Shown here piece by piece: positions 1 through 7,467 of a stretch of DNA of 14,701 nucleotides (position 1 is its first letter; each line of letters opens with the position of its first letter). The notes beneath the pieces were generated by a model. The model saw only the letters and a list, made by a program, of their open reading frames with translations. It was not told where the DNA came from and did not search any database. The stretch comes from Heterostelium multicystogenum. Lineage: Eukaryota; Evosea; Eumycetozoa; Acytosteliales; Acytosteliaceae. The translations under genes and the position numbers were made by a program. The stretch is taken from positions 1 to 14,701 of the forward strand of contig RCNN01000031.1 in NCBI GenBank assembly GCA_003667245.1, read 5' to 3'.

Positions 1-312
1 ATTATTTTTCCCCCCTGGTTGGCGTGCTCTTCCTCGCGGGTGGTGGCGGAAGATCAACAAGGGCTGGAGCGGCTACGCAAAATGCTGTTTGCATGCCAGA
101 AACATCACCGTCCCACACACTCGCATTCGCGTCCCAACCTTCAGGGTCAAAATTGAAGATCGTCCCGAGATCAACAGCCCATCCAGGGTGCGTATGCCCC
201 GCAAGGTTCCGTTGATCAGTACCGCGTAGCAATCGTCGCCGATTTGCAATGCTTTCCCTGGATTGGCTTCAAGAAGACGCTGATAGGAAGCAAGGGTCTC
301 GTCGTAAGTCAT
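1..312 (-). CDS. hypothetical protein, 3'-partial and probably frameshifted
   Basis: I do not recognise this protein. Translation from the ATG at 312 begins MTYDETLASYQRLLEANPGK and reads to about residue 38 in one frame. A second frame then carries protein-like sequence with an NFDPEGWDANASVWDGD stretch and a proline-rich PPPPARKSTPTRGEK tail that runs off the window without a stop. The crossover lies between about 190 and 236, so a one-base shift is likely there. The first frame alone would end at 73. The gene is divergent from the helicase at 461, leaving about 150 bases that should hold both promoters, although I could not pick boxes with confidence. There is no clear signal peptide or membrane segment. 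The alternative is that only the first, shorter frame is real. Confidence 0.45.
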
Positions 313-460
313 GGTTGCTGCTCTGATTCCGGGTGTGAGAAGACATTGCCACCGCTCCAGGAATACCCAAATCCTGTAGAGGGCAGAGGCTGGCAGACCC
401 GCTTGGGTTTGTGCGTGGCTATGCAACCATGGAGACAATATCAGAACGGAGATCCAAGGC

Positions 461-1966
461 ATGAACTTCACCCACGAACAGGGGCCAGCGATTAACTCGT
501 TGGCCCGTATCGTCAAGCTGGTGGCTTTTGCTGGAACAGGGAAGACCACCACGCTTGTTGGCTATGCCAAGGCTAGACCTCAATGCCGTCTGCTCTACCT
601 CTGCTACAACAAAAGCGTCGAGATTGCTGCCAAGCAAAAGTTTCCGCCGAACGTGACGTGCAAAAACAGCCCATGGCTTGGCTTATTGCGTCGATCGGAT
701 CGAAGTACAGACACAAGCTCACGAGCAATCTGCGTCTGACCGACATTGCGAGAGTTATCGGCTCACAGAACTGGGAGCTGGTGCGCAGCGTGCAAGAGAC
801 GCTGAACAATTATTTGGCCAGCGCGGATGACGATATCGAGCTTTGTCACTGCCCTGTAAGCAAGCTCAAAACGGATCGAATGAAGCGCTCCGCCGGCAGC
901 ATCGTCGATGGAGCCAGGCAGCTTTGGTTGCAAATGTGCGACATCAAATAACGAGGCAGCGAATATTCCGCACGACGGGTACCTCAAGCTCTGGGCTCTC
1001 TCGAAACCAAACTTGCGGGATCGTTACGATATTGCGCTTGGAGATGAGGCACAGGACATCAATCCAGTGATTGCAGGTGTGCTTGCACAGCAGGCGGCAT
1101 ACGGTATGGGAGTAGTCGTGTGTGGCGATGGCCATCAGATGCTCTACCGTTTCAGGGGGGCTGTAGACGCCCTCAATGCGACCTGGCTCGACAAAGCGGA
1201 AGTCCATTACCTCACTCAGTCGTTTCGGTTTCGGGTCTGCCGTTGCGCACGTCGCCAACATGGTTCTCGCGTTCAAGGGTGAATCCCGTCAACTGGCTGG
1301 GCTTGGTGGCGAGACTCGTGTTTCAAAGGCGCTACCCGCTGACCTTGAACATCGCACCGTACTCTGCCGGACCGTGGTTGGAGTGATCGAGACGGCGTTG
1401 GCCAATGTAGAGACAGGTGCAAAGATCTACTGGGTTGGGGGATCGAGGGTTACAACCTCCAGGATCTTGAAGACCTACATGCGCTATCGAAGGGGTGGCG
1501 TGACCGAGTGAAGGGGAAAAAACTCCTCCAGGAATATCCTGATTATGATCTCTACAAGCAGATTGCCGATGAAAGCCAAGACCCTGAGATGAACCGCTCG
1601 ATCAAGATCATCGAGCAGTACAGCGCGGATCTCCCGGAGTTGTTTGCCAAGCTGCGGCGCAATGCCGTCACTGATGAGCTTGAAGCCACCATCACCCTCA
1701 GCACCGCGCATCGCTCGAAAGGCTTGGAGTGGGATGCGGTGCAACTGGCTGAGGATTTCACCTTCGATCCGTTCAATCCGGACAACGAAAAGGAACCATG
1801 GATCGATGAGATGAACCTCCTATACGTCGCGTGTACGCGTGCTATGCGTGTTCTGGCTGTCAACTCGACGATGTTGGAGATCATGAAAGAGTTCGTCGAC
1901 CGGCGTGATGGTCGCAAGCCAAACACCCCAATGGTTTTCAGGAAGAAACAGGCGGCTGCCGCGTAG
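461..1966 (+). pseudogene. UvrD/Fbh1-like superfamily 1 DNA helicase, broken by five frameshifts
   Basis: This is an SF1A 3'-5' DNA helicase, nearer to the short bacterial relatives of Fbh1 than to full-length UvrD; about 500 residues if the shifts are undone. Visible motifs in order: Walker A AFAGTGKTTTL (residues about 22-32), a TAHGLAY segment, motif II DEAQDINPV, motif III GDGHQMLYRFRGA, motif IV TQSFRF, motif V TAHRSKGLEWDAV and motif VI NLLYVACTRAM. All catalytic motifs are present, but they lie in different frames. Shifts fall near 662-666 (A run), 691-695, 946-951, 1232 and 1437-1441 (G run): four extra bases and one missing. The start at 461 follows GGAG and AAGG. Such helicases on mobile elements act in recombination or repair. 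The full motif set argues against old decay. Confidence 0.88.
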
Positions 1967-2046
1967 TGCTCCTCGAGCATCGCATTGGGTTATCCGGTGC
2001 ACGCACTAGGATTGGATTTGACCATTAGATTACCGATGGACCGTAA

Positions 2047-2431
2047 ATGAGTCGGAAAAAGCCAACCCAGCGGGATCTGGATCTGCTCGCGATGTCGAGC
2101 ATTGCCAGCCAGCTACCTGTTCGTTTTTGAGAATAAAACAGCCTGGCATGTGTTCGCCGGTGAGTGCCGCGGCTGCAACCAAACGATCCCGGACGAGCAT
2201 CTGAGAGGAGCTGTCACCCGAACTGCCCAGTGGTGCTTCACGATTGAAGCAAGCGGCTATTGCCCTGAGTGCAGGAGCATCACCAGGTTCTTGTTGCGCC
2301 TTCATGATGATTTGACAGCTTCAGGCCCAATGAACGGGCTCTGGCAAACATGGAAACCGAAGCGAAAAAGCAGGCTTCGCCTGGTTGCTTCGATTCTTGA
2401 AACTCACCCGCTAATCACAGGAGATATTCTC
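2047..2431 (+). CDS. hypothetical zinc-ribbon protein, frameshifted
   Basis: The ATG at 2047 opens MSRKKPTQRDLDLLAMSS and would stop at once near 2128 unless one T of the five-T run at 2124-2128 is surplus. The next frame then continues naturally through VRFENKTAWHVFAGE. It carries two CxxC pairs (CRGC and CPEC, about 36 residues apart), typical of a structural zinc ribbon, so nucleic-acid or protein binding is possible but unproven. I do not recognise the family. The frame stays open into the next small gene. I place the boundary at 2431 because a good ribosome-binding site and ATG follow. A further shift near 2360-2400 could restore a nearby stop (TGA at 2398 or TAA at 2412). The gene sits 80 bases behind the helicase and may be co-transcribed. 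Confidence 0.55.
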
Positions 2432-2617
2432 ATGTCCATTTCCAGCCACCAGGCAGCTTTGCTTCAGCAGCTGCGGGATCAGGGCTATGTAGTCTTGCTC
2501 GTTGAGCCGGGCGAAACTGAACACATCAGTCGAGACAGGTTGGAGAGCCGTTTGCGAGCCGACGCTGCGGATCACATTGAGGATCTGCTGTCTCTGGAGG
2601 CAGTCCGAACTCGCTGA
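2432..2617 (+). CDS. small hypothetical protein, 61 aa
   Basis: The ATG at 2432 lies eight bases after AGGAG, a well-placed ribosome-binding site, which is why I separate it from the open frame upstream. The product begins MSISSHQAALLQQLRDQGYV and is a charged, probably helical cytoplasmic protein with no signal peptide, membrane segment or metal motif. I do not recognise it. The frame is intact. It could instead be the C-terminal part of a single 2047-2617 protein, since no stop separates the two in this frame. Confidence 0.55.
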   Translation: MSISSHQAALLQQLRDQGYVVLLVEPGETEHISRDRLESRLRADAADHIEDLLSLEAVRTR

Positions 2618-2637
2618 GCTGACACGTAGCAAAAAAG

Positions 2638-2652
2638 CCCGTTTCGAACGGG
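2638..2652. terminator. possible terminator after the 2047-2617 genes
   Basis: A perfect 6-bp stem (CCCGTT/AACGGG, loop TCG) lies 20 bases after the stop at 2617. The A run at 2631-2636 would give a T tail on the - strand; the + strand tail (TTAATG) is weak. It may have been a bidirectional terminator whose + tail was altered by the neighbouring IS110 insertion. Confidence 0.4.
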
Positions 2653-2672
2653 TTAATGAGATGGTCACCCCC

Positions 2673-2714
2673 AACACCCTGTGAGGGCTACGCTTTCACG
2701 GGGTGTTTTGTTTT
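2673..2714 (+). terminator. stem-loop with T-rich tail at the left end of the IS110 element
   Basis: AACACCCTGTGA at 2673-2684 pairs with TCACGGGGTGTT at 2696-2707 (one mismatch, 11-base loop), followed by TTGTTTT. It lies just ahead of the transposase ribosome-binding site and outside any plasmid gene, so it probably belongs to the IS end. Such a hairpin can block outside transcription from entering the transposase gene. A structural role in the IS end is the alternative. Confidence 0.5.
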
Positions 2715-2728
2715 CGGAGGCCATCATC

Positions 2729-3232
2729 ATGAGCGAGTCAGCACTGATCGGTATCGATCTCGGCAAACATACTTTCCACCTGCACGGCCAGGATAAGTCG
2801 GGCCGCGAGGTGTTTTCGCAAAAATGCTCACGGGCGCAGATGATGCAGTTTTTCGGCAATGTGCCGAGCTGTGTCGTGGTGATGGAGGCCTGTGCAGGGT
2901 CGCATTTTGTCGCTCGCCAACTGATGGCGATGGGACACACGGCCAAGCTGATTTCCCCGCAGTTCGTTAAGCCCTTCGTCAAGGGCAACAAAAATGACTT
3001 CGTCGACGCTGAGGCGATCTGTGAAGCCGCTTCCCGCCCATCCATGCGCTTCGTTACGCCTAAAACCGAATCCCAGCAAACCCTGTCTGTGCTGCATCGG
3101 ATGCGCGAATCGTTGGTGCATGACCGCACCAAAACGGCTAATCAGATGCACGGTTTTCTGTTGGAGTTTGGAATCAGCCTGCCCAAGGGATTGGCTGCGG
3201 ATTTCGGTGAACGTGACCGAGCGTTTCGCTAA
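2729..3232 (+). pseudogene. IS110 family (IS1111-like) transposase, 3'-truncated by IS21
   Basis: The start at 2729 follows GGAGG with eight-base spacing. The first 156 residues are a DEDD (RuvC-like) recombinase domain: D10 in GIDLGKH, E53 in VMEACAG, and D90 and D93 in NKNDFVDAEA, followed by the conserved RPSMRFVTPKT and NQMHGFLLEFGISLP segments. Full IS110 transposases run to about 320-350 residues and need a C-terminal domain with a catalytic serine. That half is missing. At 3196 the sequence enters the IS21 left end, which adds about 11 foreign codons before the stop at 3230-3232. The rest of the IS110 element is not on the far side of IS21, so this is a deletion remnant and not a simple interruption. 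It should be inactive. No internal frameshift is seen. Confidence 0.92.
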
Positions 3233-3242
3233 TACGTGACCG
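3196..3242. repeat. IS21 left-end terminal repeats
   Basis: Two copies of CGTGACCG (3212-3219 and 3235-3242) spaced 23 bp, separated by a TTTCG motif, lie inside the terminal TGCGGATTTCGG. A further opposite copy, CGGTCACG, lies at 3286-3293 over the istB stop codon. These match the right end in inverse orientation and are probably IstA binding sites. Confidence 0.85.
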
Positions 3243-3288
3243 GTGCTTCCACCCCGGTTGCGCGGGTTCTGGATTGTAATCGCATCGG

Positions 3289-4038
3289 TCACGATGCGGC
3301 TTGTTCCTCGGCTTTTTTTCGGCGCAGCGACTCGCCTTTCATCGTCAGTCGGTAGGCGTTGTGCACCAGGCGGTCGAGGATGGCATCGGCCAGGGTCGGG
3401 TCGTTGATCCAGCCGTGCCAGTGCTCGATGGGCAGTTGGCTCGTCAGGATGGTGGAGCGGCTGCCAGCGCGGTCGTCGATCACCTCCAGCAGGTCATGCC
3501 GGGCTCCTTCCTCCAGCGGGGCTAGCGCCCAGTCGTCCAGCACCAGGACGTCGACCTTTGCCAGCTGTTGCAGGGTACGGCCGAAGCTGCCGTCGCCATG
3601 AGCGATGCGCAGTTGTTCCAGCAGGCGCGGGGTGCGCAGGTACAGGGTGCTATAGCCCTGGCGGCAGGCCTGGTTGCCCAGGGCGCAGGCCAGCCAGGTT
3701 TTGCCGGCACCGGTCGGGCCGGTCAGCAGCAGGTTGTGCTGCTGGCGGATCCAGTCGCCACTGGCCAGGGTGGCGATCAGACGCTCGTCCAGGGCGCGTC
3801 CGGAGCGGCGGTCGAGATCTTCCAGGCAGGCGTTGGCGTACTTGAGCTTGGCCTTCTTGCGCAGCCGTACCAGGCGCTGGTTGTCACGCCAGGCCAGTTC
3901 GCGGTCGAGCAGTAGGCCGAGGCGTTCATCGAAGCTCAGGCTGTGGCTGGCCGGCAGCGTCCATTGCTCTTCCAGGGCGCGGGCCATGCCGTCCAGGCGT
4001 AGCTGGTGCAGTTGATTCAGGGTGTGTTGCGGCATCAT
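3289..4038 (-). CDS. istB: IS21 family transposition helper ATPase IstB
   Basis: 249 residues, the normal size for IstB. It is a DnaA/DnaC-like AAA+ ATPase that assembles on DNA, selects the target and activates the IstA transposase. An N-terminal helical IstA-interacting region (residues 1-100) is followed by Walker A GPTGAGKT (107-114) and Walker B VLVLDD (164-169). The frame is open further upstream to 4239, but the ATG pair at 4038/4035 has AGGAG seven bases ahead, inside the istA coding sequence, and [13 protein letters not shown] is a typical IstB beginning. It overlaps the 3' end of istA by about 113 bases in another frame, which suggests translational coupling. No frameshift or missing motif is seen, so it should be active with IstA. 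Confidence 0.96.
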   Translation of the reverse strand: MMPQHTLNQLHQLRLDGMARALEEQWTLPASHSLSFDERLGLLLDRELAWRDNQRLVRLRKKAKLKYANACLEDLDRRSGRALDERLIATLASGDWIRQQHNLLLTGPTGAGKTWLACALGNQACRQGYSTLYLRTPRLLEQLRIAHGDGSFGRTLQQLAKVDVLVLDDWALAPLEEGARHDLLEVIDDRAGSRSTILTSQLPIEHWHGWINDPTLADAILDRLVHNAYRLTMKGESLRRKKAEEQAAS

Positions 4039-5611
4039 CGAACAGCTCCTGTTGCGGGGGTTGGTAGTAGTCGGCGCCACGGACGTTCTCGTGGTCGCCG
4101 GGTAAGGTCGTTTCGGCGGCACGCTGGGGCAGCGGCTGTTGATCCAGGCCTTGCTGGAGCAGGTTGCGCACGCTGCGCCCGGTGAAGGCGCGCAGGTGTA
4201 CGGCACGTTCGGCAGCGGCTTCCAGGCGTGCATTGCCATAGCGCCGGGCCAGCGAGAGCAGGCCGAGGCAGGCGCGGTAGCCCATCTCCGGGTGCGGCTT
4301 GTGGGTCAGTTGGTGATCGATCAGTTGGCGCGTGTAGGGGCCGATCCGCTCGCCCCAGTCGAGCAGGCGTTGCGGCGTCCACTCACGATGCGCCTGGTGC
4401 GCTGCGGGCATGTGTTCGCGCTGGGTACTGTAAGCGCCGCGTCGCCCCAGCAGCAGGTGGCTGGCCACCCGCCGGTTGCCATGCAGCACTTCCAGGGTGT
4501 GTGCCGTCAGTCGCACGTCCACGTTCTGCCGGGCCAGGGCGGAGGGCACGCTGTAGAAGCTGCCATTGACCTCGATGTGGTAGTCGATGCTGACCTTGCA
4601 GCGCTTGAAGGTGGCGACCTCGTAGGGATGCACCGGCAGCGCTCGCAAGGCCGGGCGATCCAGACGCTCGAACCAGTCGCGCCGGCAGCCATCGAGCCGC
4701 TTGAACGGGCGCCGATTCAGATCCTCCAGCAGCTCGGCGATGGCCTGGTTAAGCGCATGCAGGCTGAAGAACTGCCGATGGCGCAGCCGCGCCATGATCC
4801 AGCGCTCGACCACCTGCACCGCCACCTCGGCCTTGGCCTTGTCCTGAGGCTTGCGTGGCCGTGCCGGCAGGATCACCGTCTGGTAATGACGCGCGCACTC
4901 CAGCGTGGCCCGGTTCAGGCCCGGCTCGTAGCGATCCGGCTGGGCGACCAGGGCGCGCGGATTGTCCGGCACAACCATTTCCGGCACGCCGCCAAAGTAG
5001 GTCAGAGCCTGGCCCAGCGAGGTCAGCCAGTCCACCTGGGTTTCGCCTGGCGTCGCGCAGGCATAGGTGTAATTCGAGGCGCCCAGGGCGGCGACGAAGA
5101 TGTGCGCCCGGCGCACTTCGCCGGTGGCCGGGTCGACCACCGGCAGCGTCGGCCCGGCATAGTCGATGAATAGCTTCTCGCCCGCACGGTGCAGCTGACG
5201 CATCGAACGTTTGAGCGTCTGGGCGTAGCGCCGGTAGTGCTCGACGAACTGGGTGTAGCGGTAGGTCGGCTGGCCCGCATGCGCGGCGAGATATTCCTCC
5301 CACAGCAGCTGCAAGGTCACGCCCTTGCGTCGCAACTCGCGGTGGATGCTCAGCACATCGGGCAGCACTCGCTCACCGCGCGGCTTGTTCGTCGACGTCG
5401 GTGCAAACAAGGCGGCCGCCAGCGCGGCCTCGTCCATGGCCACCAGCGCCGGCCAGTCCAGCCCGGCCACCCGCGCCGCCGCGATGTACTTGCTAACCAC
5501 GCCCTTGGACAGCTGCAAGGCACGGGCAATCTTCTCGTGGGACAAGCCGGCCTCAAACTTGAGGCGCAGACATTCTTTGATGTTTCGCATGGCTACTCGC
5601 GGCGCCGCCAT
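3926..5611 (-). CDS. istA: IS21 family transposase IstA
   Basis: 561 residues, slightly longer than the usual 400-550. It is a DDE-type transposase (retroviral integrase fold) that cuts and joins the IS ends. It shows an N-terminal helix-turn-helix (residues about 20-45, [21 protein letters not shown]), an rve catalytic core with D150 (FIDYAGP), D216 (VPDNPRALV) and E262 (DKAKAEV), and a C-terminal Mu-type beta domain around [18 protein letters not shown]. The start at 5611 has GGGAGAGG close upstream; a second in-frame ATG at 5590 lacks a ribosome-binding site. The last 35 or so residues overlap istB in another frame and look poorly conserved, so many relatives probably stop earlier. The frame is uninterrupted over 1.7 kb, in contrast to the neighbouring plasmid genes. 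Confidence 0.96.
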   Translation of the reverse strand: MAAPRVAMRNIKECLRLKFEAGLSHEKIARALQLSKGVVSKYIAAARVAGLDWPALVAMDEAALAAALFAPTSTNKPRGERVLPDVLSIHRELRRKGVTLQLLWEEYLAAHAGQPTYRYTQFVEHYRRYAQTLKRSMRQLHRAGEKLFIDYAGPTLPVVDPATGEVRRAHIFVAALGASNYTYACATPGETQVDWLTSLGQALTYFGGVPEMVVPDNPRALVAQPDRYEPGLNRATLECARHYQTVILPARPRKPQDKAKAEVAVQVVERWIMARLRHRQFFSLHALNQAIAELLEDLNRRPFKRLDGCRRDWFERLDRPALRALPVHPYEVATFKRCKVSIDYHIEVNGSFYSVPSALARQNVDVRLTAHTLEVLHGNRRVASHLLLGRRGAYSTQREHMPAAHQAHREWTPQRLLDWGERIGPYTRQLIDHQLTHKPHPEMGYRACLGLLSLARRYGNARLEAAAERAVHLRAFTGRSVRNLLQQGLDQQPLPQRAAETTLPGDHENVRGADYYQPPQQELFDDAATHPESTAPATPGRHGPRPGRAMDAAGQPQPELR

Positions 5612-5686
5612 CTTCCTCTCCCGAAATCGGTCGAGGATGGCGGCGCATCAGGTCATGCGCAACGAAGGGGAAGGCTTTCGCTAAGT

Positions 5687-5836
5687 CGTGACCGGCGATT
5701 TCGGTAAGCCGTGACCACCTGTTTCGGAACAGGCGGAGAATCGGTCACGTTGCTACCGAAATGAGCGGTCACGCGTTAGCGAAATGAGCGGTCACGATCA
5801 ACCGAAACGGCCGGTCACGGTGCTCCGAAATCCGCA
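5687..5836. repeat. IS21 right-end array of about 23-bp repeats
   Basis: Four copies of CGGTCACG at 5742, 5766, 5789 and 5812 (spacing 24, 23, 23) each precede an (A/C)CGAAA or GCGAAA motif, ending at CCGAAATCCGCA. Two copies in the opposite orientation (5687-5694 and, with one change, 5710-5717) lie further in, next to the istA start. The array probably binds IstA and may also control istA transcription. Confidence 0.85.
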
Positions 5837-5899
5837 CTTGATGAACTTTTCTTCTTGCTTCGCAATAATTGCAACTGCGTTTTGGAAGTTATCGCTCAT
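5837..5899 (-). pseudogene. start of a gene cut by IS21 (possible RecT-like recombinase)
   Basis: An ATG at 5899 with AGGAAAATGAA just ahead opens MSDNFQNAVAIIAKQEEKFIK, after which the frame enters the IS21 right end at 5836 and becomes foreign. Only about 21 native codons remain. The gene is on the - strand, downstream of ssb and beyond its terminator. Its composition (AT-rich, helical, charged) matches the ssb side and not the IS. Phage- and ICE-type RecT annealing proteins often sit beside ssb and begin with a similar helical region, so this is a plausible identity, but 21 residues cannot establish it. The rest of the gene is absent from the window. Confidence 0.5.
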
Positions 5900-5913
5900 T
5901 TCATTTTCCTTTC

Positions 5914-5942
5914 TAAAAAGAAAACGCACCCGAAGGTGCGTT
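5914..5942 (-). terminator. Rho-independent terminator downstream of ssb
   Basis: On the - strand AACGCACC pairs with GGTGCGTT around a TTCG tetraloop (arms at + positions 5935-5942 and 5923-5930), followed by TTTCTTTTT. It lies 25 bases after the ssb stop and just ahead of the cut gene at 5899, so readthrough or a separate promoter would be needed for that gene. Confidence 0.85.
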
Positions 5943-5966
5943 AATTCTTGACTGACTTCTGCCTGA

Positions 5967-6480
5967 TTAGATGATGTTTAGAAGCAAACGGCTAATTGGG
6001 GCAAAAGGGATGTCGTCGTCGAAGCTGTCATAATGCGGATCATGCTGTGGAGCAGGATCGCGTGGTGACTGACTAGGACGTTGTTGTTGCTGTTGCGGAC
6101 GCTGCTCACGGGGTTGCCTTGAGAGTTGTCGCGCTCTGGCCTACCACCCAGGAGCTGCATTCTGCCCTGCATGTCGACGATAATTTCGGTGGTGTACCGT
6201 TTGATACCGTCTTTTTCCCACTCTCGTGTTTGAAGCTTACCTTCGATGTATACCTGCGATCCTTTCCGCAGATACTCACCAGCGATTTCAGCGACTTTCC
6301 CAAACAAAGAAACACGGTGCCATTCGGTCTTTTCGACTTTCTGTCCCGTTTGCTTGTCAGTCCACTGCTCACTTGTTGCAAGGCTGAGATTGGTTACTGC
6401 ATTACCGTTCGGTAAGTAGCGAGTTTCTGGATCTTGACCACAGGTGCCAACCAAGATCACTTTATTTACGCGCGAGCCAT
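5967..6480 (-). CDS. ssb: single-stranded DNA-binding protein (plasmid type)
   Basis: A homotetrameric OB-fold protein that coats single-stranded DNA during replication, repair and conjugative entry. The OB fold is clear: [58 protein letters not shown]. As read, an ORF from 6493 to 5978 carries the fold, but its tail is out of frame. One missing base in the G run at 6110-6113 restores a glutamine-rich linker ([14 protein letters not shown]) and the acidic DSFDDDIPF motif that recruits partner proteins, with a stop at 5967. The likely start is the ATG at 6480 (GGAG seven bases ahead), giving MASRVNKV if one base is missing near 6474. The ATG at 6493 overlaps that ribosome-binding site. Corrected length is about 171 residues. 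Eleven residues follow the usually terminal DDDIPF. Confidence 0.93.
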
Positions 6481-6519
6481 AGTATTTCTCCATTTAGATA
6501 GAACTACGGGGCGGCATTA

Positions 6520-6553
6520 CCCCAATACGGGGGCAATAGCAGCCCCGTTGGGG
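6520..6553. repeat. GC-rich stem-loop upstream of ssb
   Basis: CCCCAATACGGGG (6520-6532) pairs with CCCCGTTGGGG (6543-6553), with two extra bases in the left arm. On the + strand it is followed by TTTGGTTTTT, so it could terminate + transcripts. On the - strand it lies 27 bases before the ssb ribosome-binding site, where it could be a leader hairpin. Confidence 0.5.
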
Positions 6554-6626
6554 TTTGGTTTTTCATGGGTTTTTGGTTGTACTTTTGAGACGGCCAACAA
6601 GCCGACCATGCGACGAAGCGCATGAC

Positions 6627-6656
6627 TAAATCAGTCCACACATGTGGGCTGACTTA
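6627..6656. promoter_or_regulatory. 30-bp palindrome, possible operator
   Basis: TAAATCAGTCCACA and TGTGGGCTGACTTA form a near-perfect palindrome (12 of 14 pairs) with a two-base centre. The size suits a dimeric repressor site in the divergent promoter region. No T run follows, so a terminator is unlikely. No cognate regulator gene is visible in the window. Confidence 0.4.
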
Positions 6657-6671
6657 ATCTGGGAATTCATG

Positions 6672-6690
6672 ATGGTTGAGATTCAACCAT
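6672..6690. promoter_or_regulatory. 19-bp palindrome, possible operator
   Basis: ATGGTTGA and TCAACCAT are a perfect 8-bp inverted repeat with a three-base centre (GAT), 15 bases beyond the previous palindrome. Two neighbouring but unlike palindromes between divergent genes suggest control by one or two regulators. Chance occurrence cannot be excluded. Confidence 0.35.
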
Positions 6691-6903
6691 GAGGCGCTGG
6701 GCCTGCTAGATGGACTGCAAGGCATGCAATCCGGATTTATAACGCCGAGCTACTCGACGTGATAGGAAGTCTGCAACAAGCAGAATCCAATGGCAAGCGG
6801 GTTTTTTGTCGGCGTTTTTTCAGTCGCTTTTTCGTCCTGAAAACGGGCCATCTCCTTTTCTGTACAGAGGAAAATGATCCTTACCAGCCTCAGAGGATCA
6901 ACC

Positions 6904-7461
6904 ATGCACCACCTTAAATCTCTCCTGCCGCTAGGCCTGGCCATTGGCTTGGCGCTCACAGCGGGTTGTGCCAACAAGCCAGAACCACCTGCCTCAGGCA
7001 CGCCATTCGAGGTAGCAAGCTACGAGCCCGACATGCGCGAATACCACACCAGTTGGGGGCATACGGGCCGAGGCGGTGCAGCATTGCGAAAACCCACCTA
7101 TCAACCCGTTCTTGGCAGCCTCGATGTTCTCGAGACCCCGGCCGGGAAGCTTCACCCAGAGCTGCAAGCACGCCTTACAACGAACGATAGCGTTGCAGTC
7201 CCCTCATCCATGTTCCAGGCCAACTGTGCTGACTCTGCAAATGTGGCGCAGGCCTTTGCTCTTGGCCAACCCGCGGCAAGCGAGCGCATCGTCACCTTGG
7301 CCAACGCGGCCGGTTCGGTCGATGACTACATTGCCGTCCGGAACAAGCTCTGCAAAGGGGCTCAACGGTTGAGCTACGAGGAGTGGGTCATTCTCGTCGA
7401 AGGCACCCCGAAGGATGTCCCTCTTCACCTGAAACCGTCTTTTTCCCCCTCCTATAAGTGA
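6904..7461 (+). CDS. lipoprotein, probably conjugation-associated
   Basis: 185 residues, intact. The start at 6904 follows AGAGGA; an upstream in-frame ATG at 6874 would add residues ahead of an otherwise normal signal. Residues 1-22 are a lipoprotein signal peptide with lipobox LTAGC, giving lipidation at Cys23 and probably outer-membrane anchoring in the periplasm. The mature part has a low-complexity start (NKPEPPASGTPFEVASYEPD), then a small domain with two cysteines (QANCAD and NKLCKG) that could form a disulfide. I do not recognise the family. It is the first gene of a tight + strand operon: the DsbA-like gene starts six bases after its stop. With traN nearby, a role in the transfer apparatus envelope is likely but inferred. 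Confidence 0.8.
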   Translation: MHHLKSLLPLGLAIGLALTAGCANKPEPPASGTPFEVASYEPDMREYHTSWGHTGRGGAALRKPTYQPVLGSLDVLETPAGKLHPELQARLTTNDSVAVPSSMFQANCADSANVAQAFALGQPAASERIVTLANAAGSVDDYIAVRNKLCKGAQRLSYEEWVILVEGTPKDVPLHLKPSFSPSYK

Positions 7462-7467
7462 TCAGTC

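Larger units (their letters stand above)
3196..5836 (-). mobile_element. complete IS21 family insertion sequence (2641 bp)
   Basis: The ends are inverted repeats beginning TGCGGATTTCGG (3196-3207) and ending CCGAAATCCGCA (5825-5836), with the TG...CA termini usual for IS21. Each end carries internal copies of an octamer CGTGACCG or its complement, in line with the multiple transposase-binding repeats of this family. It encodes istA then istB on the - strand, both intact. The flanks (ATTGGC on the left, CTTGAT on the right) show no target duplication of the expected 4-8 bp, and the two sides belong to unrelated genes. The element therefore marks a rearrangement junction. GC content is clearly higher than in the plasmid genes around it. 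Confidence 0.93.
6494..6903. other. gene-free divergent region between ssb and the lipoprotein operon
   Basis: About 410 bases without a convincing gene, between ssb on the - strand and the + strand operon at 6904. It contains three inverted repeats, listed separately, and a T-rich stretch at 6798-6836. Promoters for both directions must lie here, but I could not assign -10 and -35 boxes with confidence. Confidence 0.6.

Noticed and set aside
2618..2728. Bridge RNA upstream of the IS110 transposase
   Set aside because: The protein resembles the IS1111 subgroup, where this RNA lies downstream, a part lost here. The upstream interval is short and explained by a terminator-like hairpin.
4039..4239. 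N-terminal extension of istB up to 4239
   Set aside because: The extra 67 residues overlap istA and are low-complexity. The ATG pair at 4038 has a proper ribosome-binding site and a typical IstB beginning.
4139..5173. Long + strand open frame of 344 codons
   Set aside because: It lies wholly antisense to istA, whose domains and catalytic residues are clear. Long shadow frames are common in GC-rich DNA, and no ribosome-binding site or family was seen.
5742..5836. Regular repeats at 23-24 bp spacing, resembling a small CRISPR array
   Set aside because: The repeat core is only 8 bp, there are no cas genes, and the array ends exactly at the IS21 terminal inverted repeat with matching copies at the other end.
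6750..6851. 33-residue - strand frame beginning MARFQDEKATEKTPTK
   Set aside because: The AGGAG motif directly abuts the ATG, too close to work, and the lysine-rich start simply follows A-rich DNA. It could be real, but I see no support.
6857..6868. CTGTACAG word as a LexA-type SOS box
   Set aside because: Only the short core is present, not the full 16-bp spaced palindrome, and the same word occurs by chance near 10018.
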